Positions 57,101 through 64,000 of a stretch of DNA of 64,000 nucleotides are shown in pieces; the first letter of the stretch is position 1, and each line of letters starts with the position of its first letter. The notes below the pieces were generated by a model, which did no database searches, had not been told where the DNA came from, and saw only the letters and a list, made by a program, of their open reading frames with translations. Origin of the DNA: Adiantum capillus-veneris (taxonomy: Eukaryota > Streptophyta > Polypodiopsida > Polypodiales > Pteridaceae); the NCBI GenBank assembly GCA_014529385.2, contig CM043971.1, positions 29,281,709 to 29,345,708 of the forward strand, read 5' to 3'. A program made the position numbers and the translations under genes.

Positions 57101-57548
57101 CATTTTTCTTTGGTGCTACCACAACTGGAGACACCCACTCAGAATCTTCCACTGGGTAGATAAATCCTGCCTTGAGTAATCTTTTTACTTCTTTTAAGAG
57201 TGCATCTTGTTGCACTAGCCCTAATCTCCTTAGCCTTTGCACCACTGGTTTGGAACCTTCCTTTAATTGGATATGGTGTTGGGTTACCGTCACTCCTTTA
57301 ATGTGCTCGTAATCAGTTATAAAGAGGCCAGCATGCTTCTTTAGTACCTGCAAATAGGGTTCTCTCTCTTCTTCTAGTAGGTCCTTAGCTAGCATCTCCT
57401 CTAAGCCTGTGGCTTCTTCCTTGTTTAGAGAGTCTTGACCACCTTCTCCTTCTGGGTTTCGCAGTATTATACCCATGACTTCCAAAGAGCTAGCATCCTC
57501 CTCATGACTCATCCTCATATGAAGAGCAGCTGCTTGTGCTCCATTCAT
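54156..57548 (-). CDS. T1 pol: RT, RNase H, archaeal-type RNase H, integrase (1130 aa)
   Basis: Replicates and integrates T1. RT about residues 110-290: VRVCVDYKPL-type entry (WRVCVDYKPLNAA), MPFGLTNAPATFQRFMN, catalytic FIDDF. First RNase H about 395-520: the expected TDAS is YVNPS and TDH is TTEE, so key acids are lost. Second RNase H about 550-680: YFDGAY, NNEAEYHAL, FGDSMLIV, NREADALA, all acids kept. Integrase about 690-1010: GGHFAQEITSRK, CEVCQKAG, WGIDAIGPL, LSDRGPGF, NGLVEKVN. The C-terminal module has KWEGPFVVIQ. It overlaps the protease frame by 47 bases in a different frame. Chosen as CDS because it is unbroken. Confidence 0.95.
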   Translation of the reverse strand: MNGAQAAALHMRMSHEEDASSLEVMGIILRNPEGEGGQDSLNKEEATGLEEMLAKDLLEEEREPYLQVLKKHAGLFITDYEHIKGVTVTQHHIQLKEGSKPVVQRLRRLGLVQQDALLKEVKRLLKAGFIYPVEDSEWVSPVVVAPKKNGKWRVCVDYKPLNAATKRDHFPLPFQDEILNEVAGHERYTVCDGYSGYFQSRIVDEDQRKTTFITPWGCFAYRVMPFGLTNAPATFQRFMNLVFQPYFGKSIRVFIDDFCIYSSREVHVSKVDEGFTRLAQLGGQLNKDKCHIGESKVTLLGHVVSQDGIEADPEKVKTLLALPTPSNVKQLVSFIQKVRYMGRFIHLLSQAIYPLQQLTKHTTLTWSEEGERCFQEVKTILSSLPVVLQPTWGELFYVNPSVGPEALGAVLMQKDPKTSLMRPVYFSSRVMTAVEKGFSASEQLVLALKFAVEKFQAYLLPRQFVVITTEEVFPYALQHMELSQRIAKWVVQLQEFDYTLQVEDSTRACLADVLTQRCYEKAKKEAPSKVLPIPEPEVLLGAHSLYFDGAYKRTKDKASAGIVILGPEKEKIFAKGFHLKEVHSNNEAEYHALVLGLQCCLSQGITKLNVFGDSMLIVKQMVGVWACKNDKLSVKMREAKALLKGFKEVREHFVPRDQNREADALAGEELQTLIVGAILVKSPLYQGKEELHDLLYFLEHCEAPSGMSKSERRWLVKKATSYSLVNEDLYCRGKDAVLRRVPASQEIKDILFSCHEGVCGGHFAQEITSRKILQAGFTWPSLHRDVQHWCRTCEVCQKAGLRRLTHENQHPVKTYGPFEKWGIDAIGPLPCTQSGKEYVIMGVEYMTRWAEARPTKRITAKDVSDFIFECLCFRFGTPLEILSDRGPGFRADLARQLMSKLKIKRRHSTPHYPQCNGLVEKVNGLICKIITKQVHLHPKAWDKHLDAALWAYRTSFKTSLGYTPFHLVYGQEALLPIEVELASLRVLKAHQEDSQEKHVEGRIIDLERLGLDRESAVKYYAAQAEKKRKKFNRNLVKKGIKEGSLVLRYDNRFDHRKDGKILLKWEGPFVVIQRFSNGSYQLGDLDGKLHQTPVNGWRLKAYQCRLSQPYAGEINAKDGSEESSSYSSSN

Positions 57549-57933
57549 CCATAGAAGTCTCCATCTCTAGGTCTTGTTGTCTACCCTGCTTCATGTCATA
57601 CACAATTTTTTGTTGCTTGCCACCTACCTTATGATTTGGTCGCAACTCAAGGGAACCTGTCTCCCAATCTTGCCTAGCTTTCATAGCCATAAGCCAAGGT
57701 CTTCCAAGGATTAGCGGATAGCCCTCCCCCTTAGTTGGGATCACATAAGCATCAATTGAGATTGCCACACCAAAAGCTGAAACCTTCACTCCATTAACCT
57801 TTCCCACACAAGCCACCCTTACATTATTTGCCATCTTAGCTTGTAAGGAAGTTTGCTCGTTTACTTCCAAACCCAACCTGTGCATTAATTTCTCTGTCAT
57901 CACACAAATCTCGGCTCCACCATCTACGTACAC
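57502..57933 (-). CDS. T1 aspartic protease
   Basis: About 143 codons: YVDGGAEICVMTEKLMHRLG (DGGA active site, as in several Tat/Athila proteases), then a substrate-binding region and GYPLILGRPWLMAM, the C-terminal loop. It would process the T1 polyprotein. It is in the gag frame, separated from it by one TAG at about 57943. The pol ORF begins within its 3' end in another frame, so pol expression needs a frameshift, reinitiation or splicing. Confidence 0.88.
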   Translation of the reverse strand: MYVDGGAEICVMTEKLMHRLGLEVNEQTSLQAKMANNVRVACVGKVNGVKVSAFGVAISIDAYVIPTKGEGYPLILGRPWLMAMKARQDWETGSLELRPNHKVGGKQQKIVYDMKQGRQQDLEMETSMDEWSTSSCSSYEDES

Positions 57934-57945
57934 ATTGGAGACTCG

Positions 57946-58656
57946 CTAACTCTTAATCTCTGCATCAATGACTGGCACGATATCCTTCATGCCTCTTGCA
58001 CTAATAGACCCAACTGACTTTGCCTTAGCCCTCCTGGTGCTGACCATCTTAGACCAGGTTCTACGCATCTTTTGGGAAATGTGGAGGAGTTGCTGCCATG
58101 AAATCTTTGGTCCTTGCTTACTCACATCTGCTACCAGGTCGTAAGGTATGGATCCTACCCCAAGTGGAAAGTCTTCTACTCCTATGTGCCTCCTTGACCT
58201 ACTCTTCCTTTTCTTGTCTCCTATCACTTGGGAGGAACCCTCATTCCCTTTATCCGGCTCTGAAGCTTCCATTTCATCAGTTCTTTGTCTCCTAACTCTC
58301 TTTATTGGCATGGCAACAGCTTCCTCCATTTTTTCTTTCCCTTGATCCTTACCATTGTCAAGACTTATGACAGAGACAGCCCTGTCCTCCCCTCCCGATG
58401 GTAGTGGAGGGATCTCTGCTGGTGCTTGTGGTGGTGGAGGAGGGGGTCTCAATATTTGGATTGGTGGAGCCACATGTGCATTTTGTCCATTTAGTGGCCT
58501 AGCTCGAGGAGGAGTGACTTGCTGGCGAGGAGGCCGTCTTTGATTACCATTTCCTTGATAGCGTCGTGGATGGGGGCAATAATACATGCCATGACCTACC
58601 TCTCCACAATTGTAGCAAATGTACTCACGTGCTTGCCTTTGTCCTTCTTGTCTATT
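57946..58656 (-). CDS. T1 gag, nucleocapsid part
   Basis: In frame with the capsid ORF across a TGA (about 58654). It starts with the CCHC knuckle CYNCGEVGHGMYYC (58590-58635), then a Pro/Arg-rich region (PPPPPQAPAEIPPLPSGGE) and a basic Lys/Arg region with KKRKSRSRRH, ending AEIKS-stop just before the protease. The knuckle binds element RNA. The TGA could be a defect of this copy. Confidence 0.82.
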   Translation of the reverse strand, partial: NRQEGQRQAREYICYNCGEVGHGMYYCPHPRRYQGNGNQRRPPRQQVTPPRARPLNGQNAHVAPPIQILRPPPPPPQAPAEIPPLPSGGEDRAVSVISLDNGKDQGKEKMEEAVAMPIKRVRRQRTDEMEASEPDKGNEGSSQVIGDKKRKSRSRRHIGVEDFPLGVGSIPYDLVADVSKQGPKISWQQLLHISQKMRRTWSKMVSTRRAKAKSVGSISARGMKDIVPVIDAEIKS

Positions 58657-59367
58657 TCATTCATTTCCTGGCTGGGGAGCCCTTACACCTTGAACCATAT
58701 TGATGGACAGGCTCTCTAGTTGATTGGTGATTTGTTGAAGTAATTCTTGTTGAGAGGACTCTTGGTCTGTTGCTCCTGTCCCTGCTACTACCCTTGCCGT
58801 AGGTTGAGCTAGCGGTGGAGGCTCCATTCCCCCTTGTAGTTGAGCTTGGAATTTTAACTTCCTATCCTTCTCCCTTGCATAATTCATAGCTTTATCAAAG
58901 GTATCTGGGAATTTACCTTTTACCTTTTCTCGAAGGATGGGGTAAAGCCCAGGCAGGAAACAGTCCTTCTTTAGGCATTCTGGCGCCCTTTCTCCTTCAC
59001 CTAGTGATGCACACCATTTCTCCCACAGGTTGGAAAACTTTCCTTCATAGCTTCTATAGTCATTGGGTGATGTTTGGCGTAGCTCTAAGAGCTGTCTCCA
59101 TATCTCCTCTGGAGGCTCATGGCGACGAAATTCTTCGATGAAGGCCATCTTTAAGGACTCCCAGTCTCTTCTTTCTTCAGGTGCCAAAGTTTGATACCAT
59201 AATTTTGCACCTTCCCTCAAGACCAAAGGAAAGGCCCTTAACTTAGTAGCTTCGTCATCCCTTCCCGATACCAGAAAGGCCATTTCCAAATTATCCAAAA
59301 AGTCTGGAGCAACCTCCCCAGGCTTACCATAAAAATTAGGGAAGGCCATAAGTGAGAGAGTAAACAA
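58657..59367 (-). CDS. T1 gag, capsid
   Basis: 236 codons, with the retrotransposon gag signature: MAFPNFYGKPGEVAPDFLDN, then LREGAKLWYQTLAPEERRDW, FIEEFRRHEPPEEIWRQLLE and LRQTSPNDYRSYEGKFSNLW. This is the structural protein of the virus-like particle. MAFPNFYG at the 5' side is the probable start region; the frame opens at 59367. It is followed in frame by the nucleocapsid segment after one TGA. Confidence 0.88.
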   Translation of the reverse strand: MFTLSLMAFPNFYGKPGEVAPDFLDNLEMAFLVSGRDDEATKLRAFPLVLREGAKLWYQTLAPEERRDWESLKMAFIEEFRRHEPPEEIWRQLLELRQTSPNDYRSYEGKFSNLWEKWCASLGEGERAPECLKKDCFLPGLYPILREKVKGKFPDTFDKAMNYAREKDRKLKFQAQLQGGMEPPPLAQPTARVVAGTGATDQESSQQELLQQITNQLESLSINMVQGVRAPQPGNE

Positions 59368-59440
59368 TTACACAAACAGCTCCAATTTATTTTAAAATAG
59401 AGTATGGTAATTACAATTTGGAGCTTTAGCACAACTTAGC

Positions 59441-59680
59441 TCAAAATAAGATGAAGATCGACACATCAAAGGAATGGTAATTGTCTAGTAAGGGTAGAAT
59501 GACAGGATGAGGAGAGCGCAAGATTTCCCCAAGTCTCTCAGCTCCAAACAATAGGGTTATTCTTTGCTGATAAAAGATTTTTCTACCAATACAAATATTC
59601 ACACGGATATGACGCACAAAATGGAAAGGAAACATGCGGGGATCATCATTCTCATTATTGGCATCCATACTTACACACAA
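59441..59680 (-). pseudogene. Small ORF between extra ORF and gag in T1
   Basis: 79 codons in the sense direction, starting near MCVSMDANNENDDPRMFPFH and including GRKIFYQQRITLLFGAERLG. No family recognised. It may be the C-terminal continuation of the 59685-60218 ORF after a frameshift or stop; that ORF ends only 5 bases upstream in the transcript. Confidence 0.4.
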
Positions 59681-59684
59681 GAGC

Positions 59685-60218
59685 CTACCTTAGTTGCACC
59701 ACCTTGGGACCAATGAGCCTGATCAGCCACAGAAGGTCAGCACCTCGGATCCCTTCGACTCTTCCTGATGCATTTGTGAAGACGTAAGGCGTGATGGCAA
59801 CACTTTGTACAATGCTGAGCCTTTTAGCAAGCAACAATTGGATGCTATTACCATAATCAGCATGATGAATGAAAGTGACACCATTAATGTGCAGCACATC
59901 ATCAACTAAGATAGTTTCCTTAGATTGAGATAACTTCTTGAAAATTAGCAGCAAAGGTAGGGCAGGGAGGCTTTTCACCCGGTCTCCAAAGCACTTTGGA
60001 CAATATCCAAAGTGATCTTCACGCGGACAGGAGGTTGGCTTGGGATTGGTGGTGTTTGGATTCACAAAGTGCACTGGGAGCACTCGCAGACGGGCGGCAA
60101 TCTTGTAGGCAAGCTTTCGCCTCTTTGCTTCGGGAGGATTTAGGGGTGAGAGTCGTGGTTGCAAGTTGGAGGTTGAAGTTGGTTGCTCACTAGCCTTTTT
60201 CTTGCCTGTAGTGGTCAT
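59685..60218 (-). CDS. Extra sense ORF upstream of T1 gag (unknown function)
   Basis: 177 codons from the ATG at 60218 (MTTTGKKKASEQPTSTSN). Visible features are a Ser/Pro/Thr-rich N-terminus, a basic cluster EAKRRKLAYK that could be a nuclear signal, a CPKC pair in FGYCPKCFGDRVKS, and a hydrophobic segment LPALPLLLIF. No known domain recognised. The position, sense-strand between primer site and gag, is where Ogre/Tat elements carry their ORF1. Two further open segments (60256-60471, 60468-60653) lie upstream in other frames, so the real gene may be longer and interrupted. Confidence 0.5.
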   Translation of the reverse strand: MTTTGKKKASEQPTSTSNLQPRLSPLNPPEAKRRKLAYKIAARLRVLPVHFVNPNTTNPKPTSCPREDHFGYCPKCFGDRVKSLPALPLLLIFKKLSQSKETILVDDVLHINGVTFIHHADYGNSIQLLLAKRLSIVQSVAITPYVFTNASGRVEGIRGADLLWLIRLIGPKVVQLR

Positions 60219-60255
60219 GTAATCCCTTATTAATGAGATTAATCCAAATGTTACC

Positions 60256-60653
60256 TTACGCTTGAGCACGCGCTGCGGCCTTGGGCCACTTAGGTGTAGA
60301 GGTGATCTTCCTCCTCTTAGTCAGCTCCTCAGGAAAGAGAGGTCTGGTGATGCTTTCTCTTCCCTTAATGTGTGTCACAGTACCTTCGTGTATGTTGATG
60401 TAGAATATTTCAAGCTCGTGTGCGTTGGAGGTTTCTGGAGCACTCATAGGTTGAGAGGAGAGGTATATCAAGCTCTTCTTCTTACTCTCCTTCGTTGGCG
60501 ACGATCACGAACAAGGCATGTAGAAGAACTTACTTCTTGAATTTCAATGACACTGCAACCTGGTAACAAGACCTCGATGAAAGCTTTTAAGGCCTCTAAA
60601 GCCTCCTCCTCTTCTGTTCTCCAATTTGCAAACTCCTCATGCCATTCGTCCAT
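60256..60653 (-). pseudogene. Possible 5' parts of the T1 extra ORF
   Basis: 60468-60653 has a Glu-rich segment (WRTEEEEALEALKAFIEVLL) ending in an Arg-rich run. 60256-60471 includes EELTKRRKITSTPKWPKAAA. The two and the 177-codon ORF overlap end-to-start in three different frames, as expected of one gene broken by frameshifts, or of exons. No homology recognised. Confidence 0.35.
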
Positions 60654-60699
60654 GTTGTAGATTGCACATCTTCATTGCTTGTGGACTGAAGGTCTGTGT

Positions 60700-60725
60700 A
60701 GCCCTCCTCCGTGGGGGGACCAAAA
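60700..60725 (-). other. T1 primer-binding region
   Basis: On the minus strand the LTR end CTATCA is followed by TTTTGGTCCCCCCACGGAGG. A site beginning TGGTCCCCCC would pair with a tRNA 3' end ...GGGGGGACCA. I do not recognise the tRNA; it is clearly not the iMet or Asp type seen in the other elements. Confidence 0.5.
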
Positions 60726-62105
60726 TGATAGGGGGAAAAAGAGCAGTGCAATCGGGTGGCCTCTGTACTCGTGCACACTCCACAAACCACGCCTCATGCA
60801 AACAAGCAAAGAACAAAACAAAGGGGGCACCACCCTAAATTAAGAGGTTTAGGGACCTCACACATAGTGCACATAGGCAAGTGAGACTTCTGGCATTATT
60901 ATGGCATCAAAACATATGGCAAAACACATAGAAACGAAGCTTAGGGACCTTATGTAGCATATATATACACAAGACATCAGCTTAACAATACAACGGCATA
61001 TGATCATACATAACAAGGATATAGAGAAGCAAGCCAAGGATGGCATAATCCCTTGTCAAAAACAATCAACCCAGCAAGTAGGTATGATCCTACTAGCAAC
61101 ACATCAATACCTTAGAGAATGATGGCGAGGATGGTGGCCATGGAAGTGGGTGAAGTGGGTGAAGTGTTGGTTTTGAGTGAGAGAAGGCCTCCTTATATAG
61201 GTTTCTGAGAGGGTTTAGGATTAGGGATAAACATGCTTAAATCCGCTGATTGGGGTTACTTTTTGCTTAGGGTGGTCAACAGATTGAGGTCGCCTGATAT
61301 GTCACCATCAAGATATTCTCTAGAGTGATGTGAGAGGGGAGGGTAAATGCTGATTTTTCTGATTGTGACACATGGGGATAAGGCCTTGACCAGCATTTAA
61401 GAGCAGGTAAGGTGGCTGTTGAAACTGGAGGTTCTGCACATGTCAGGGGGGGACCTGCAGGGGGGAGGTGGCAGCTGGGTCCTCCTGAATATCAAATTCT
61501 CAAAAAATCCTCAACCATGGCTTCTTTTGACGTGTGTTCTTTGAAAAAATCAGCATGTCTCTTTTCAACTCAAAAGTCTTTATCCCTGTTGACTCACCTT
61601 TACCATAAGATTTTCCCTTTTTCTCCTCCTGTAACTGCATTGTTGATGCCCAATCACTGCTTCTAGTAACAGTGAACTGTTACCTACCAAATACTTATGG
61701 TGCAGTGAAAAATATTTACCATGGGTAAAAAAAGTTACTGTAGGTAAAAAGTGATTTGTATTTACCATGTAGGTGAAAAATATTTACTACAGGTAAAAAA
61801 TATTTACTGTCGGTAAAAAAGTGAAAACGGAGTATGCTGTGCTGTGAGTCCACACGAACATCCTCGTGTAAATTTCACTAGAAATTCACACCTAGAATGG
61901 GCTATTCTATGAGATATAGGTTGTAGGCATGCATAAGAGCTCGTTCCCACGTATCTTCTGTCCATGGCACTTTTTACTCTTTGGTGCTTGTGAAGTAGAT
62001 TTTTCTTCTCTTTCGAGATCCCTTGGACTAGAGTATCCTCATCTCCCCAACAACTGACTGTGCCTTTATTGCATCTTCAGAAGGGGTCCTAAAAATCATG
62101 CATCA
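60726..62105 (-). repeat. T1 5' LTR
   Basis: 1380 bp, matches 52358-53858 except for the missing ~120-bp block, a duplicated 'aaaaatatttac(t)' unit near 61785-61810, and scattered substitutions. Followed by AGTAG. Confidence 0.95.
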
Positions 62106-62178
62106 AGTAGATTTGCCTTTTAAGGAACTTAACATTCACAGCCATGCGATCAAACCATGGTGCCCCTAGGATTACATC
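62106..62178 (-). mobile_element. G2 protease region, continuation after T1
   Basis: The sequence AGTAGATTTGCCTTTTAAGG... to CCATGGTGCCCCTAGGATTA aligns with 30990-31065 of G1, so G2 resumes here. It ends where the copia C2 LTR begins (TGTTAAG at 62179). Confidence 0.9.
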
Positions 62179-62199
62179 TGTTAAGTATGGAGCCTGATT
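62179..62199 (+). repeat. First 21 bases of the C2 LTR (copy 1 of duplication)
   Basis: TGTTAAGTATGGAGCCTGAT matches the start of the C1/C2 LTR. The LTR breaks off after 21 bases and G2 sequence starts again at 62200. Confidence 0.88.
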
Positions 62200-62342
62200 C
62201 TACCCAGCTCCTTAGCATCTATGTACATATCTTTTTTCATGAACCTAAAGTAGATTTGCCTTTCAAGGAACTTAACATTCACAGCCTTGTGATCAAACCA
62301 TGGTGCCACTAGGATTACATCTATTAAGTATGGAGCCTGATT
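62200..62342. repeat. 143-bp duplicated unit (copy 2) carrying the T1-free site
   Basis: It repeats G2 protease sequence (CTACCCAGCTCCTTAGC...), crosses the T1 target uninterrupted (AAAGTAGATTTGCC), and ends with the first 21 bases of the C2 LTR (here TATTAAG). Same length as copy 1 without T1. Confidence 0.9.
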
Positions 62343-62957
62343 TACCCCTTCTATTTGTCTGTGTTAAAAACGTACATTTGTAAGGCCCCCATTATGAGGA
62401 GAAGCCATCGTGCGTGCAGAAGAATAACTCGCCAGAAAATAAAAATCATGCCGAGAACCAAAATTTTAACGTCCCCAGAATATTCCTTTTTGCCGGAATA
62501 ATATGGCCAGACAGCGGCGGCTGGAAAGTGGTCGAAACATGGCCGGTCGTTTGTCAGTTGGCCAATAGGCCGATAGTCAATGGCCGGTGGTTGGAAGCCA
62601 ATGGCCGGTGGGCCGGTGGCCGATTTCAAAGGAGGACTTGTCTTCTTAAGGGCGGCCACACATGGGCGGATTGGAGGGTCCGATTTGGACTTATCTACAC
62701 AAGGGTGGCTGCACATGGCTGCCTCTCATGAGAGAGGGCAGCACTTTTGGTCTATAAAAGGAGGCCATTCTACACACATTTTACAGTGTGAAGTTGATGC
62801 AACAAGGTGGGTGTGAGGTGGTGAGAGTGAAGCAAGGCGGGGGCTCAATTAAGGGTATAATCCCTTTGTAACCTACTTCTTGTTTGAAGTACTAAAGCCA
62901 TTAAGTGGCTGCTTTTCTGTGGATGTAGCCCACATTGGGTGAACCACGTATATCTTG

Positions 62958-63022
<65 letters not shown>

Positions 63023-63107
63023 CTGTAATCTCTTGTGTGTGTAAATTCTCTCTCTCGATTAAGTAATCTACTCAATTATCTACTTAGCTACGTCATATTT
63101 CCTAACA
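62322..63107 (+). repeat. C2 copia 5' LTR
   Basis: 786 bp from TATTAAGTATGG (TG mutated to TA) to TTTCCTAACA. It is the same family as the C1 LTRs in opposite orientation. It carries the CCGGCCA-rich minisatellite (about 62535-62625) and a CT tract (62961-63019). Confidence 0.9.
62961..63019. repeat. (CT)n microsatellite in the C2 LTR
   Basis: CT dinucleotides at the position where the C1 5' LTR has a short GA tract on its opposite strand and the C1 3' LTR has almost none. Confidence 0.95.
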
Positions 63108-63109
63108 AC

Positions 63110-63121
63110 TAGTATCAGAGC
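63110..63121 (+). other. C2 primer-binding site (iMet tRNA, one mismatch)
   Basis: TAGTATCAGAGC; C1 has TGGTATCAGAGC in the same place. Confidence 0.88.
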
Positions 63122-63152
63122 AAGGTTTGCTCCTAGCTAAATCATCTCAAGA

Positions 63153-64000
63153 GTGGGAGTAATGTCGGAGGAAGGGAAGCTCAAAATCGAGAAGTTCAAC
63201 GGTAAAAACTACCAACATTGGAAGATGCAGATTGAAGACTATCTCTACCAAAAGGACCTTTATTTGCCACTAGGTGGTCTTGCAAAGAAGCCCGCAACGA
63301 TGGCAGATGAAGCATGGATTGTCCTTGACCGAAAGGCACTAGGAACAATTTGGTTAAGCTTGGCGTGAACAATGGCCTTCAATGTTTCGTAGATGAAGAC
63401 CACGGAGGATTTAATGAAGTCACTTGACGACTTCTACGAGAAACCATCAGCATCCAATAAGGTATTTCTCATTAAGCGCTTGTTCAATCTAAAGATGGTA
63501 GAGAATGGTTCAGTTGCAGAACACCTAGATGACTTTAACACCAACATAAGTCAACTTCGATCGGTGAAAATAAATTTCAATGACAAAGTGCGAGATCTCC
63601 TTATACTATTGTCTCTACCAAATAGTTGGGACAGCCTTGTGATGGTTGTAAGTAATTCTATTTTTGGCACAAATACTCTTAAGTTTGATGATGTTGTGGG
63701 TGTTCTCCTAAGCGAGGAAATGTGAAGGGGAAGCACAGGAGAATCATCAAGTGCTGCACTGTCAGTGAAAACAAGAGGAAGGCCTAAGGAGAGGTTCAAA
63801 AACCAAAAGGGTTGTGATGGTTGTAAGTAATTCTATTTTTGGCACAAATACTCTTAAGTTTGATGATGTTGTGGGTGTTCTCCTAAGCGAGGAAATGTGA
63901 AGGGGAAGCACAGGAGAATCATCAAGTACTGCACTGTCAGTGAAAACAAGAGGAAGGCCTAAGGAGAGGTTCAAAAACCAAAAGGGTTGTGATCGCTCAA
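63153..64000 (+). pseudogene. C2 copia gag, broken, running off the window
   Basis: It starts at ATG 63162 or at the upstream in-frame GTG. EEGKLKIEKFNGKNYQHWKM is nearly identical to the C1 gag. Stops occur at LSLA-stop (63369), before MKTTEDL (63390) and at SEEM-stop (63723, CGA to TGA compared with C1). A 175-bp tandem duplication (63637-63986) follows and shifts the frame. The zinc knuckle lies beyond the window. Non-functional gag of the same family as 21371-22120. Confidence 0.92.
63637..63986 (+). repeat. 175-bp tandem duplication in C2 gag
   Basis: The block TTGTGATGGTTGTAAG... recurs from 63812 with almost no differences (for example 'aagtgctg' against 'aagtactg'). The offset of 175 is not a multiple of three. 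C1 has one copy. Confidence 0.93.

Larger units (their letters stand above)
52358..62105 (-). mobile_element. Tat-lineage Ty3/gypsy element T1 (9.7 kb), nested in G2
   Basis: LTRs are 52358-53858 and 60726-62105, with an exact AGTAG duplication (52353-52357, 62106-62110). Order on the minus strand is extra ORF, gag, protease, RT, RNase H, second RNase H, integrase. The dual RNase H identifies the Tat/Ogre lineage. The 1130-codon pol is uninterrupted, which makes T1 the best preserved element in the window. It interrupts the protease region of G2. Confidence 0.96.

Overview
The window is repeat-dense nuclear DNA from a land plant with a large genome. The evidence is Ty1/copia and Ty3/gypsy (chromovirus and Athila/Tat-type) LTR retrotransposons nested inside one another, primer-binding sites matching plant initiator-Met and Asp tRNAs, a decayed non-LTR reverse transcriptase, and long (CT)n/(GT)n microsatellites. 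I cannot name the species. I see no intact host gene. The only host-like coding signal is a divergent histone-H3-like fragment near 43.4-43.7 kb on the minus strand.

Layout, left to right. 1-492: two pieces of one gypsy LTR family joined head-to-head. 640-2330 (minus): decayed gag/protease of an Athila/Tat-like element. 2900-9025: degenerate 284-bp tandem repeats, each carrying a self-complementary 18-mer, interrupted by a small LTR element with 321-bp LTRs (3858-6977). About 9.5-25.3 kb plus LTR sequence beyond (minus): a long decayed Athila/Tat-like element (element A). Its gag is split by a complete copia element (C1, 17422-22991, TSD CTTAT), and its RT is split by a 593-bp TG...CA insertion (12913-13505, TSD TGGAC). 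26015-34906 (minus): a complete, young chromovirus (G1, TSD GTTTA) sitting exactly at the boundary of a 142-bp tandem repeat. 35376-37000: a solo LTR of the same broad family. 37005-39100 (plus): a decayed non-LTR RT. 39.4-47.5 kb: mostly unassigned sequence with microsatellites, small tandem duplications and the H3-like fragment. 47514-52357 plus 62106-62178 (minus): an older relative of G1 (G2), into which a Tat-lineage element (T1, 52358-62105, TSD AGTAG) inserted. 62179-64000 (plus): the start of a second copy of the C1 copia family (C2), inserted in G2.

The coding content is almost entirely retrotransposon gag, protease, RT, RNase H and integrase. The best preserved reading frame is the 1130-codon T1 pol. 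It has two RNase H domains: the first has lost catalytic residues and the second keeps them. Upstream of T1 gag is an extra sense-strand ORF that I cannot assign. In element A, the integrase frame continues through a charged linker into a second retropepsin-like motif. Everything was read by eye; no alignments or database searches were run.
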